Assembly (NCBI RefSeq): GCF_023028345.1
Contig: NZ_CP095488.1
Location: 248,001-312,000, forward strand
Origin: Halorientalis marina
Lineage (GTDB): Archaea; Halobacteriota; Halobacteria; Halobacteriales; Haloarculaceae
Length of the DNA stretch: 64,000 nucleotides
Direction: 5' to 3'
A model generated the notes under the pieces. That model was not told where the DNA came from, did no database searches, and saw nothing but the letters and a program-made list of their open reading frames with translations. The first letter of the stretch is position 1; each line of letters opens with the position of its first letter. This document shows, one piece after another, positions 49,874 through 58,312 of the stretch. The translations under genes were made by a program, and so were the position numbers.

Positions 49874-50741
49874 GGGTCGGATATGGGATATCGTCATCAC
49901 TCGTCAGGGTCTCGGCACCCCAGACGAGGGTAACGAGGACGACGAACGCCCAGAGAACAATCGCGTAGAAGAACACGTCCGTCCGGAGCGTCCCTTCGAC
50001 GGTCTGGAGGGTGAAGTTCGTCCAGGAGTGCAGCATGATGCTGGCGAGGATGGTTCCACCAGTACCGTTGTGGATCCAGGTGAACGCCACCGAGAGTGCC
50101 ACGACACCGACCATGAACAGCCAGAACCGGAGCGTCAGGAAGCCGACGACGTCGTGCTGGTTCGTCCCACCGATGAGGAACAGCGGGAGGTGCCAGACTG
50201 CCCAGACGACACCCAGAATCAGACCAGCAGCCAGCGCCGACCGGGTCCGCTGTAGCTGGTCGAGTGCGTACCCTCTCCAGCCCAGTTCCTCGAGGACAGG
50301 GGGCAGCGACGAGAAGAGGAGCGTCGGCAGGAACGCGGCAGGGTTCGACGTGAGCTGTGGGACCCAAGCACCGACGGTGTAGCCCTGCCCACCGAGCAAG
50401 ATATCAGCCACAGCGGCGACGGCAAAGGTGAGCGGCGGGTACAGGAAAATGGCCAGGTACCACCGGCCGGCAATTCGGCGCGGATTCGTCACCCGGTCCC
50501 AGAAATCGCTCCGGCTTTCGTCGTCGTACAGAAGGTACATCAGCCCGACCCCTGCGATTCCGGGCCCAGTGAGACCGAGTAGCAGGAACCCGAGACCGAG
50601 TGCGGAATCGAAGGTGAGACCCATGACCATGGCTGGAAGCCAGAACCCCCACGTGATCGCGAACGCAACTGCGAAGAACACCCACGGACTCGAGAGTCGG
50701 ATCGGAACACCACCGAGAGTCGTGTCCTCTGTTTCTTGCAT
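49851..50741 (-). CDS. CPBP family intramembrane metalloprotease
   Basis: This is a 296-residue protein from ATG 50741 (MQETEDTTLGGVPIRL). It has about eight helices, with LPPVLEELGWRGYALDQLQ near 165 (EExxWR), AVWHLPLFLIGGTNQHDVVG (motif 2) and IMLHSWTNFTL (HxxxN). Its motif 1 region lacks the GGG(N/Q) of most others here. It converges with the E2-like gene at a 23-bp overlap. A partly decayed duplicate is at 47441. The palindrome-like GTTCTC-N7-GAGATC lies at 50818-50836, further up (77-95 bp) than in the others. Confidence 0.88.
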   Translation of the reverse strand: MQETEDTTLGGVPIRLSSPWVFFAVAFAITWGFWLPAMVMGLTFDSALGLGFLLLGLTGPGIAGVGLMYLLYDDESRSDFWDRVTNPRRIAGRWYLAIFLYPPLTFAVAAVADILLGGQGYTVGAWVPQLTSNPAAFLPTLLFSSLPPVLEELGWRGYALDQLQRTRSALAAGLILGVVWAVWHLPLFLIGGTNQHDVVGFLTLRFWLFMVGVVALSVAFTWIHNGTGGTILASIMLHSWTNFTLQTVEGTLRTDVFFYAIVLWAFVVLVTLVWGAETLTSDDDIPYPTLKTRSGG

Positions 50742-50821
50742 GGTTCGTCCTATAGTGGCCTGGATACACCATAGGCCACCTGTCATTTAAATATACAATA
50801 GGATAACAATTCCTGTGGTTC

Positions 50822-50980
50822 TCACGCAGTGAGATCGGCGGCTGCTCGCGCCCGAAGGACGCGAAACTCGGTATCGACGGACGCGATCTTGAATCGCTCG
50901 AACAGTCGAGAGTGGAACAGTCGTTCGAGCGGCGATGTGATCACCCTGTGTGCAATCGGTGTCTCAAGCTGTTCTCTCAT
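50822..50980 (-). CDS. small basic protein downstream of CPBP gene
   Basis: This is a 52-residue protein beginning MREQLETPIAHRVITSPLER, continuing LFHSRLFERFKIASVDTEFR and ending in RAAADLTA. It starts 10 bp after the stop of the CPBP gene at 50991, so it is probably co-translated. It is predominantly helical, with mixed charge and no membrane segment. No family is recognised. Its stop region overlaps a copy of the palindrome at 50818. Confidence 0.4.
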   Translation of the reverse strand: MREQLETPIAHRVITSPLERLFHSRLFERFKIASVDTEFRVLRARAAADLTA

Positions 50981-50990
50981 ATGATCTGAA

Positions 50991-51701
50991 CTATCCGAGT
51001 AATCCATGGGCAATGCCGGGCGACAGGAGCCGTCCACGACGCTTCCGGAGCCACCCGTAGACGAGGCCGCCGGCGAAGGCCGCCGCGAACAGGTACCACG
51101 CGGTGAACGGGTAGTACCCGACGTGGGCGACCGAGAACGCGCCGGCCTGGAGGACGACTGCGGGCCACGCGCCGTATCGGTCGGCGAGTTCGGTCTGGAG
51201 GAAGCCACGGAACAGCGTCTCCTCCTGGAAGGACGCCACTGCGAACCCGAACACGATCAGGAGAAGCGTCCCGACTGGGGAGGGAGCTTCCGCGACCGGT
51301 GCGTTCGGCGGCCGTGGCCCCAGCAGCGACTGGAACCCGAGGGCCATCCCAGCGGTCACGACGAGCGCGAGGATGAACCCGGCGAGGCCCCACGCGATGT
51401 CTCGGAACAGGTGCTCGCGGTCGACCCACCAGGAGACGATGTCGACGCCGACCCAGCGGGTGAACCCGAGGTAGACCAGTCCGACCGAGCCGACGAGGAT
51501 CGTCACGAGCACCAGTCCACCGTACTGGAGCGGGTCGGTGGGCGTCGGCTGCGTCCAGAGCGGGCCCCAGAGCAGCGCACGCATCAGGACGAACGCGAGG
51601 AGGATGATACCCCCGCGCCGGAGTTGCGTCTGGGTGAACGAGTGGTCGATAGTCGATTCGATTGGCGTCTGTGGGTCGTCGGTGACTGTTTCAGTGGTCA
51701 T
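50991..51701 (-). CDS. CPBP family intramembrane metalloprotease
   Basis: This is a 236-residue protein, the shortest of the set. It has about six helices, with the motif 1 variant SFQEETLFRGFLQTELADR near 159 (EExxFR), FSVAHVGYYPFTAWY (motif 2) and PGIAHGLLG at the extreme C-terminus, which supplies the motif 3 His but ends only four residues later. It belongs to the EExxFR subgroup with 31736 and 33427. It is the fourth gene of the unit headed by 53494-54375, 15 bp after the ABC permease. Either the C-terminus is naturally short or a few residues have been lost. Confidence 0.85.
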   Translation of the reverse strand: MTTETVTDDPQTPIESTIDHSFTQTQLRRGGIILLAFVLMRALLWGPLWTQPTPTDPLQYGGLVLVTILVGSVGLVYLGFTRWVGVDIVSWWVDREHLFRDIAWGLAGFILALVVTAGMALGFQSLLGPRPPNAPVAEAPSPVGTLLLIVFGFAVASFQEETLFRGFLQTELADRYGAWPAVVLQAGAFSVAHVGYYPFTAWYLFAAAFAGGLVYGWLRKRRGRLLSPGIAHGLLG

Positions 51702-51716
51702 GGGTTGCGTCGAGGG

Positions 51717-52553
51717 TCAGTTCAGGTCTGCCCGGCTGAAGGTCCAGTAGCCGGCTGCGAGTGGCAGTGCGGTCCAGGCGAGCAGGAGGAGTACGAACAC
51801 CCACCACTGGAGATAGAGTGGCATCGGCCCGCCGAGCAACTCCGCGGGGCCGGGGATTGCGGGGTCGCTCGCGCTGATCGCCCGAGTCACGAGTGCGCTG
51901 TAGGCCCCTGACGGGCTGAGCCCTTCGAGCAGGAGGAACCAACCCGGAACGGTTCCGCTGGGCGGGCCGCCCTCGACGACGAGATGGGCGCCCTGGGGAA
52001 GCAGGTCCCAGAGCAGTGCCAGTCCGAGGTAGCTGGCGATGCCCAGCGTCATCGCCCGGGCGCGGGTCGCCGTCGCCGCCGAGATGCCGACCGCGAGACC
52101 GACGAAGACGACACCGAGAGAAACTTTGAGGCCGAGAACAGCGAGGAACGCACCGAGTGGGAGTGCCCCGTAGACGAGCCACGTGACGACACTCGCCAGG
52201 AGGAACCCGATGCCTAGCCCGGCGACGACGACGGCACTCCGACCGAGGAACTTTCCGACCACGATGGTCCGGCGGTTCGGCTCCAGTGCCAGCAGGAGTC
52301 GTAGACTCCCGGACTCGCGCTCGCCGGCGATGGCGAGGTAGGCGGCGACCAGTGCGACGATGGGCACGAGCATCGCGGCGAATTCGCTGGCCGCACCGAG
52401 TCCCAGCAGCGCCGACGCGGTCGCCCCGGGAAGCAACAGCGGAACGGCAGACGTCAGCGCGATCATGATGGCGACGATGGCCACGAGTCCCCAGAGCAGT
52501 CGGGACTGGACGGCATCGGTGAACTCCCGTCGGGCGATGATTCGCCAGCTCAT
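51717..52553 (-). CDS. ABC-2 type transporter permease
   Basis: This is a 278-residue protein of six helices. It opens with MSWRIIARREFTDAVQSRLL, then a hydrophobic pair, AIAGERESGSLRLLLALEPN (the ABC-2 coupling region), and a C-terminal helix ending WTFSRADLN. It starts inside the ATPase stop (ATGA, 4-bp overlap). The pair is a paralogue of the ABC system at 35543-37335 (AGERSSGSAKLLLGLP in the same place). It is sandwiched between two CPBP genes in one operon, which suggests that export and intramembrane proteolysis are linked. Confidence 0.88.
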   Translation of the reverse strand: MSWRIIARREFTDAVQSRLLWGLVAIVAIMIALTSAVPLLLPGATASALLGLGAASEFAAMLVPIVALVAAYLAIAGERESGSLRLLLALEPNRRTIVVGKFLGRSAVVVAGLGIGFLLASVVTWLVYGALPLGAFLAVLGLKVSLGVVFVGLAVGISAATATRARAMTLGIASYLGLALLWDLLPQGAHLVVEGGPPSGTVPGWFLLLEGLSPSGAYSALVTRAISASDPAIPGPAELLGGPMPLYLQWWVFVLLLLAWTALPLAAGYWTFSRADLN

Positions 52554-53491
52554 CGGCTCACCCCCGTGCCCGAGGCGGTCCGGTCGTCCGCGTGCGTGTA
52601 CTCGGTGAACAGGTCCTCGAGCGACGGCTCGTGAGTCTCGATGTCGAGGACGGCACTGCCCGCCGCCCGCACCGCGTCGATGACGACCATCTTCGCCAGC
52701 GGTTCGGTACAGGTCACGCGGACGGTCTCACCGTCGACGACCACGTCGGAAACGCCATCCAGCGTCTCGGCGTCGAGCCCCATTGGTGGCGTGTCGACGG
52801 TCAGCGTGATGCCCGAGCCAGTCCCGACGGCATCGCGGAGCCCCTCGATGGTGTCGACCGCGACCAGCCGACCGCGGTTCAGGATCCCGACCCGGTCACA
52901 GACCGCTTCGACCTGACTGAGGATGTGCGAGGAGAAGAACACGGTCCCGCCATCAGCGGCGTGATCGAGCGTGATCTCGCGAATGTCGCGGATGCCGTCC
53001 GGGTCGAGACCGGTCGAGGGCTCGTCGAGGAGAAGGAGGTCGGGGTCGCCGACGAGCGCCATCCCGAGCGCGAGCCGCTGGCTCATCCCTTTGGAATAGG
53101 TTCCTGCCGGTCGAGCGGCGGCCGACGTGTCGAGGCTGACACGGTCGAGAACCTCGTCGGGGTCGTCGTCCGCTCCTTTCAGATCGACGGCGAACTCGAT
53201 GTGATCGCGCCCGCTGAGTCGGTCGTAGAGGCTGTAGCCGTCGGGGAGAATGCCGACGCGCTGGTGGATCTCTTCCGCACCGCGCTGGGCGTCGTGGCCC
53301 AGCACCGTCGCCGAGCCCGCGGTCGGGCGGACGTAATCGAGCAGGACGTCGATGGTCGTCGACTTCCCGGCCCCGTTCGGCCCCAGAAAACCGAACACCT
53401 CGCCCTCCGCGACGGTCAGCGAGAGGTCATTGATAGCGTAGACGTCGTGGCCGTAGCGTTTCGTCAGCCCGTCGATCTCGATGGCGGCCAC
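52550..53491 (-). CDS. ABC transporter ATP-binding protein
   Basis: This is a 313-residue protein: MAAIEIDGLTKRYGHDVYAI, Walker A GPNGAGKS, the signature YSKGMSQR, Walker B LLLLDEPSTGLDP and the switch FFSSHIL. A C-terminal domain follows (about 220-305, ending FTEYTHADDRTAS). It is closely similar to the ATPase at 35543 (GPNGAGKSTTIDILL-like run), so the two systems arose by duplication. It sits 2 bp after the CPBP gene at 53494 and overlaps the permease by 4 bp. The cargo is not identifiable. Confidence 0.9.
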   Translation of the reverse strand: MAAIEIDGLTKRYGHDVYAINDLSLTVAEGEVFGFLGPNGAGKSTTIDVLLDYVRPTAGSATVLGHDAQRGAEEIHQRVGILPDGYSLYDRLSGRDHIEFAVDLKGADDDPDEVLDRVSLDTSAAARPAGTYSKGMSQRLALGMALVGDPDLLLLDEPSTGLDPDGIRDIREITLDHAADGGTVFFSSHILSQVEAVCDRVGILNRGRLVAVDTIEGLRDAVGTGSGITLTVDTPPMGLDAETLDGVSDVVVDGETVRVTCTEPLAKMVVIDAVRAAGSAVLDIETHEPSLEDLFTEYTHADDRTASGTGVSR

Positions 53492-53493
53492 GG

Positions 53494-54375
53494 TCAGTCA
53501 CCTCCGGGTGACGGTGAGATACCGGCGACCCGGCCACGAACGCGGTCGCGATAGAGCGCCGTGCCGGCGAGTCCGACGACGGCGAGCGCGACCACCCACG
53601 TCAGCAGTGCGTGTGGGACGTTGATCGTGACGAGCGTCGACGGGAGCAAGACGCCGTCGGGCGCGACGATCGAGAGGTCGATCGGGAGCCGTCCCTGCGT
53701 GGCGTTGTCGGCCCCGTGCATCACCATCGCGAGCCACGCGCTCCCGCCGGAGCCGTTGAACACCCACGCCAGCAGCACGGAGAAGCCGATGATACCGACG
53801 AAGTACGACCCGATCATCAGCGGTCCCCAGTCGGCACGGAAGCCGCCGGGCATGAACTGCGGCAGGTGCCACAGGCCCCAGAACATGCCAACGACGATGG
53901 CAGCCAGGAACGCGCCGTAGCGTTCCTGCAACTCGGGCTGGGCGAACCCGCGCCAGCCGAACTCCTCCTGTCCGCCGCCGAGCAGCGTCCCGATGACGAT
54001 GCCGAAGACGATGGTCGTCGGGCTGATCTCGAACGCCGACCAGTCGATGGGGCCCCCGAGCGCCCACGAGGCGACACCGGCCGCGTAGACGATGAGGAAC
54101 GGGACGGCGATAGCTGCCACGTACCACTTCCAGTGGACGCGGACTTTCGCGACGCTCCTGAACCAGCCGCGGACGCTCTCGCCGCTGGCCCAGACGACGA
54201 TTGCGGCTGCGACCGACGGTGCGAGCGCGCTCAGGAAGCCGGCGAAGAACCAGCTCGTCCACGACGGCTGGGTCATCCCGACAACGTCGGGAACCGCTTC
54301 GACACCCCATGCCAGAGCATATGCGAGGAGGAAAAACGAGGTTAGACGGCGCTTTTCCACGACCTCTCTGATCAT
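53494..54375 (-). CDS. CPBP family intramembrane metalloprotease (EEFGWRG type)
   Basis: This is a 293-residue protein from ATG 54375 (MIREVVEKRRLTSFFLLA); an ATG/ACC start ten codons earlier would lie in the promoter. It has about eight helices, with LGGGQEEFGWRGFAQPELQ near 139, GLWHLPQFM and MVMHGADNATQ (HxxxN). It is the first gene of the unit 53494, 52550, 51717, 50991. A TATA box (minus strand, about 54403-54410) lies 31 bp upstream and a perfect copy of the island palindrome at 54417-54435. Confidence 0.9.
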   Translation of the reverse strand: MIREVVEKRRLTSFFLLAYALAWGVEAVPDVVGMTQPSWTSWFFAGFLSALAPSVAAAIVVWASGESVRGWFRSVAKVRVHWKWYVAAIAVPFLIVYAAGVASWALGGPIDWSAFEISPTTIVFGIVIGTLLGGGQEEFGWRGFAQPELQERYGAFLAAIVVGMFWGLWHLPQFMPGGFRADWGPLMIGSYFVGIIGFSVLLAWVFNGSGGSAWLAMVMHGADNATQGRLPIDLSIVAPDGVLLPSTLVTINVPHALLTWVVALAVVGLAGTALYRDRVRGRVAGISPSPGGD

Positions 54376-54416
54376 ATCCGAGAGTACGCCACCCGAGAGT
54401 GTCAATATAGACTATT

Positions 54417-54435
54417 ATTCTCGTCCGCTGAGAAT
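54417..54435 (-). promoter_or_regulatory. island palindrome ATTCTC-N7-GAGAAT (perfect)
   Basis: ATTCTC (54417-54422), GTCCGCT, GAGAAT (54430-54435) is an exact inverted repeat, 42-60 bp before the start of the operon of CPBP and ABC genes and immediately upstream of TATAGAC-type TATA sequence. Confidence 0.6.
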
Positions 54436-54525
54436 CTATCTGCCCGCTGGGAGGTCACACCGAGGGAGCGTGGGACGGTCGCCGTGGGCTCAACTCCGTC
54501 CTCGACGTCACCCATTGCAGTCCCG

Positions 54526-55395
54526 TCAGAGCAGTGCGACCTGTACGACCGAGAGCAACAACAGTGGGACGTGGAACGAGGCGTGAGACACCATCGCAGC
54601 CTCGAGACTGCGTCGCCAGTAGAGCCAGCCGAAGAGGACGCCGGCGACCGCGTTCAGGAGGACCGTCCGCGCGATCAGTGCCGGTGTGAGGGCGACTACC
54701 TGGGCGAGTGCCGGGAGGTGACCCAGGCCGAACAGGACGGCGGCGACGACGATCGCTGCCCAGACGACAGTCGGTCGCGGGCCGTCCGCACGGCGGCCGG
54801 TGACGCGCCAGCCGGCGAAGACGAGGACCGACATCAGACCGAACCGGAGCATGAGTTCCTCGGTGATTCCGCCGTAGAGAAATCGGACGGGTGCGTACCC
54901 GAGGACGGTCAGTACCGTCGGTCTCGTTGCCCCGATCGCTGACTGTGGCAAATCTTGAGCGACGAACGGCATCAGCACTGCGTCGAGAACGACGATCAGG
55001 ATACCGCCGAGAATGCCGATTCCGACGGCGAGTCCGACCTCCTGGCGGAGGTGCTGCCAGATGCTGTCGTCGGTGCCAGTCCCCTCGATCGCGTACGAGC
55101 GCAGTCCGACCCGCGGTGCTGCGTACGCGCCAAGCAGGCACGCGATGCCGAGGAGCAGAAGTGGGTTGACAGCCGAGACGACGGCTAGCAACGGGAGCGA
55201 CAGACCGGCAGGGACGGCACTCGGCGGCGTCGTGACGTAGATGTAGCCGACGAGCGCCAGGATCCCGGGTAGGCCCAGCAACAGAGCCACACCGAACCGA
55301 CGGCCGAACGAGGGTCGACTCGCGGTCGAGGACGTGGGTTCGTCGGCTCCCGGCGTCGTGAAACCAGTTGTGGCACCGCCGTCTTCCCCCGTCAT
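54526..55395 (-). CDS. CPBP family intramembrane metalloprotease
   Basis: This is a 289-residue protein. The first 30 residues are hydrophilic (MTGEDGGATTGFTTPGADEP), followed by about eight helices. Motif 1 is YGGITEELMLRFGLM near 176 (EExxxR with Met-Leu instead of Gly-Trp), then FGLGHLPALAQ (motif 2) and MVSHASFHVPLL (HxxxH-like motif 3). It starts in the stop of the CPBP gene at 55392 (ATGA overlap). It belongs to a third motif subgroup in the island, so the cluster combines several lineages rather than one recent burst. Confidence 0.82.
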   Translation of the reverse strand: MTGEDGGATTGFTTPGADEPTSSTASRPSFGRRFGVALLLGLPGILALVGYIYVTTPPSAVPAGLSLPLLAVVSAVNPLLLLGIACLLGAYAAPRVGLRSYAIEGTGTDDSIWQHLRQEVGLAVGIGILGGILIVVLDAVLMPFVAQDLPQSAIGATRPTVLTVLGYAPVRFLYGGITEELMLRFGLMSVLVFAGWRVTGRRADGPRPTVVWAAIVVAAVLFGLGHLPALAQVVALTPALIARTVLLNAVAGVLFGWLYWRRSLEAAMVSHASFHVPLLLLSVVQVALL

Positions 55396-56276
55396 TGTAC
55401 CTCCGAACTGCTACCGGCAGTCCGTGTCGCTACTGCACTGTCCTCGGTCTCGTACCCGAACTGGCCGCGGGTAGCGACGAACAGCGCGGCGACGATCACC
55501 CAGATAGCGACCGTCGTGACGACGAGGATCGTCGTGGAGTCGCCGGCGCTGATGACGTCGAGTGGGAGCGGGACGAGCGTACTGTTGGCCGTGTTGAACC
55601 CGGTGTGTGCGAGGATGGCGAGCAGGACGCTTCCGGTCTCGTTGTAGATCCACGTCAGGATGAACGCGACGCCGACGATGTTCAGGATGCGAACCCCGAT
55701 CGACGGCGCTATGTCGACGAACTCCGCGAGCCCGTGGAACGTGGTGGGACCGGTCGCCAGCAACGGGAGGTGCCAGAGCGCCCAGACCACGCCGAGAACG
55801 AGGGTCGCAGACACCGGTGCGTATCGCTCCTGGAGTTTCGGGAGCGCTAGTCCTCGCCAGCCAGGTTCTTCGTTGCCCCCACCCACGAGCGCGATGCTGA
55901 CGAAGGAAACGAGGACGAGCGAGACTCGTTCCGGAAGGAGTCCGGGGTCGACGGACGTGCCGACGAGTTCGAGGCCCGCGCTCGTCAGCGCGATGAGCAC
56001 GAGCGGGATGGTGAGCGCGGCGACGTACCACCGCGGCGCGACGCGCCAGGCGACGATCTGGCGTGCCCATACCCGGACTGAATCACTCCCCACCCACACG
56101 ACGACGAGGGCCGCCAGGGCCGGGCCGTAGCCGCCGACGATGAACCCGAGCGTCCGTATCGGCTCGGCCAGTCCGAGGACCGGACCGAGCCACGCCAGCC
56201 AGGAGATGGCGTACGCGAGGGCGAAAAACGTCGCGACCGGATGGACGTCGACGAGCCTGCGAATCCGCTGTCTCAT
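55392..56276 (-). CDS. CPBP family intramembrane metalloprotease (EEPGWRG type)
   Basis: This is a 294-residue protein beginning MRQRIRRLVDVHPVATFF. It has about eight helices, with VGGGNEEPGWRGLALPKLQ near 137 (Pro replaces Leu), WALWHLPLLAT and ILAHTGFNTANS (HxxxN). Its ending SSEVQ overlaps the next gene by 4 bp. It is third in the unit that begins with the DUF998 gene (58963), 54 bp after the serine hydrolase. Confidence 0.9.
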   Translation of the reverse strand: MRQRIRRLVDVHPVATFFALAYAISWLAWLGPVLGLAEPIRTLGFIVGGYGPALAALVVVWVGSDSVRVWARQIVAWRVAPRWYVAALTIPLVLIALTSAGLELVGTSVDPGLLPERVSLVLVSFVSIALVGGGNEEPGWRGLALPKLQERYAPVSATLVLGVVWALWHLPLLATGPTTFHGLAEFVDIAPSIGVRILNIVGVAFILTWIYNETGSVLLAILAHTGFNTANSTLVPLPLDVISAGDSTTILVVTTVAIWVIVAALFVATRGQFGYETEDSAVATRTAGSSSEVQ

Positions 56277-56330
56277 GGTTCGATACTCCCTCGGTCGATT
56301 GCTGGTGTTGAAATCATGTATCTCGAGTCT

Positions 56331-58307
56331 TTACAGTGGTAGAATCCCGATCAGGGACAGTTGCCAGGCGAACAGGAGTGCGAGCGCCGTCACCACGGAA
56401 AAGTGGAGCCGGGCCCAGCGAGTCCAGAGGCCGTCGCGCCACGCGAACCCGGTCGCGACGACGGCACCGACCGTCCCAGCGAGGGCGATCCATCTGAGGA
56501 CCTTCCCGGCTTGGAGCGCCAGCGACGGCGAGGCAGCCTCTGCGTCGAAGTTGATCCAGGCCAGCAGGAAGATGACCAGCACTGCCAACCAGAGCAGGCT
56601 CACCACGCCGAGCAGCCAGCGGGCCGCCCGCTCGCGGCCGGTCGGGAGGTCACCGCCTCGCCATCGTCGCCACACCGGGCCACCGACCCAGGGCAACAGG
56701 ACGGAGAGGAAGGCCACCACGCCCCCACCGAGGACAGTCTGGAGCACCGTGAGACTCTCGTACCACGGGACGCGTTCGTACGTGGCCGGCCCGAAAGCGT
56801 GGCGGAACATGTGGGTCGCGCGGCCAGTCTCGTCGAACCGGAAGACCAGCATGTCACTGCCACCGACCTCCTCGTACACTCCGGGCCGACGTTCGACCCA
56901 CCGGCGAGTGGGTTCGCCGAGGCGGCTGGTGGTCAGGTACCCCTCGTCAGTAGCTCCGACGGTGTAGGTTCGGGTCATCACGCCGAGAACACGTTCCCAG
57001 GAGGACGCAGACACTGTCAGCGAGCGGTAGTCGCCCGTCAGGTCGTGCGCTCGCTCCGCGGCACCGTCCGGTGGTTCCACAACTGGCGTATCCGACCGCG
57101 GGTAGTACCGGTCCGTGAACGCCTGGAGGAGTTCGAACCGGGCGGGACCGCCGCCGGGACTGTTGTAGACGACGAACAGGCCGGTGTCGCGCTCGGGGTA
57201 GAGCGCGAGCAGGCTCTTGAAGCGAGGTGTGTCGCCCCAGTGGCCGACGATCGTCTCGTCGTTGCGGTCCATCTCGATGAAGCCGTAGGCCATCCCGTTT
57301 AGTTCCGGGACCGCTTCGGACTTCGTGAACTGTCGCCGGTGCATCTCACGGACCGTCTCGGCCTCGAGAATGCGCTCCGAGCCGGATGCGCCCTCGTTCA
57401 GGTGGGCGAGCATGAACCGCCCCATGTCAGTGGGGGTCGTGCGGAGCGACCCACCCTCGGGCGGCAGTGTCCAGATGACGGGGTGGTGCGGCTGGTACTC
57501 GCCGTTCTGGTACGTGTAGCCGATGGCACGTCGAGACTCCAGCCGGGCGGGAAGCGGCTGGGCGTAGGTCGTGTCGGCCATCCCGAGGGGCGTGAAGATG
57601 CGCTCGTCGACCATATCGGTGAAATTCGCGCTGGACTGCTCGGCGAGCACGTGTCCGGCCAGGGCCGTCCCGTAGTTCGAGTACGCCACGAACTGTCCTG
57701 GCGGCCGGACGCGTGCTGGCCGGTGGTCGGCGAGGATTGCCTCCATCGGCCGTATCTCGTCGGGGTTGTCCGTGACCATCCCCCTGAAGATGTCCTCGAA
57801 GCCCGCCGAGTGGGTGGCGAGGTGATTCAACGTGATCGGCTCGTCGTCGGTGTCCGGGACCGTGACTGCCGAGTCCGTCAGGTACTCGTTCACGTCGCGG
57901 TCGCGTTCGAGCCGTCCGTCCTCGATACCCTGCATCACGGCCGTCCACGTCACGAGTTTGCCGGTCGAGCCGACGCTGAACACCGTCTCGTCGGCGTCGA
58001 CGGATCGTTCCGATGCGAGGTCCGCGTACCCGTAGCCCTTCGCGAGAACCACATCACCATCGCTGACGATGACGACGGCCGCGCCCGGGACGTTGTATTC
58101 CTCCAGCTGGCGGGCCATCGTCTCGTCAAGCCACGCCTCGGTCTCCGTCTGGTTCGTCAGAGCGACCTGCTCGGTCGGCGTGGATACGTGGGCTTGCGGC
58201 GTCGCAGTCGAGTCGGGAACCGGAGTGGCTGTCGCGATGAGCGGCGCGCTCAGGAGTGTACCGACGAGTGCGACCGCGCCGAGGAGACGTATTCGTCGCT
58301 CGAACAT
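56331..58307 (-). CDS. exported serine hydrolase (beta-lactamase family) with membrane C-terminus
   Basis: This is a 658-residue protein. It has a signal peptide or anchor (about 8-28, LLGAVALVGTLLSAPLIATA). The beta-lactamase/D-Ala-type hydrolase domain spans about 55-400 with Ser114-Thr-Gly-Lys117 in FSVGSTGKLVTW, Tyr-Ser-Asn in FVAYSNYGTALAG and VGHWGDTPRFKS (the HxG position). A middle domain (about 430-540) follows, then four or so C-terminal helices (about 545-655). Relatives are PBP4*/FmtA-like enzymes that act outside the membrane. It is the second gene of the unit headed by DUF998 (5-bp gap). Archaea lack murein, so the natural substrate is probably a peptide or ester. Confidence 0.85.
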   Translation of the reverse strand: MFERRIRLLGAVALVGTLLSAPLIATATPVPDSTATPQAHVSTPTEQVALTNQTETEAWLDETMARQLEEYNVPGAAVVIVSDGDVVLAKGYGYADLASERSVDADETVFSVGSTGKLVTWTAVMQGIEDGRLERDRDVNEYLTDSAVTVPDTDDEPITLNHLATHSAGFEDIFRGMVTDNPDEIRPMEAILADHRPARVRPPGQFVAYSNYGTALAGHVLAEQSSANFTDMVDERIFTPLGMADTTYAQPLPARLESRRAIGYTYQNGEYQPHHPVIWTLPPEGGSLRTTPTDMGRFMLAHLNEGASGSERILEAETVREMHRRQFTKSEAVPELNGMAYGFIEMDRNDETIVGHWGDTPRFKSLLALYPERDTGLFVVYNSPGGGPARFELLQAFTDRYYPRSDTPVVEPPDGAAERAHDLTGDYRSLTVSASSWERVLGVMTRTYTVGATDEGYLTTSRLGEPTRRWVERRPGVYEEVGGSDMLVFRFDETGRATHMFRHAFGPATYERVPWYESLTVLQTVLGGGVVAFLSVLLPWVGGPVWRRWRGGDLPTGRERAARWLLGVVSLLWLAVLVIFLLAWINFDAEAASPSLALQAGKVLRWIALAGTVGAVVATGFAWRDGLWTRWARLHFSVVTALALLFAWQLSLIGILPL

Positions 58308-58312
58308 TCGAC

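Noticed and set aside
54455..55141. 228-codon minus-strand frame inside the CPBP gene at 54526
   Set aside because: Arg-rich shadow of the true membrane protein frame.
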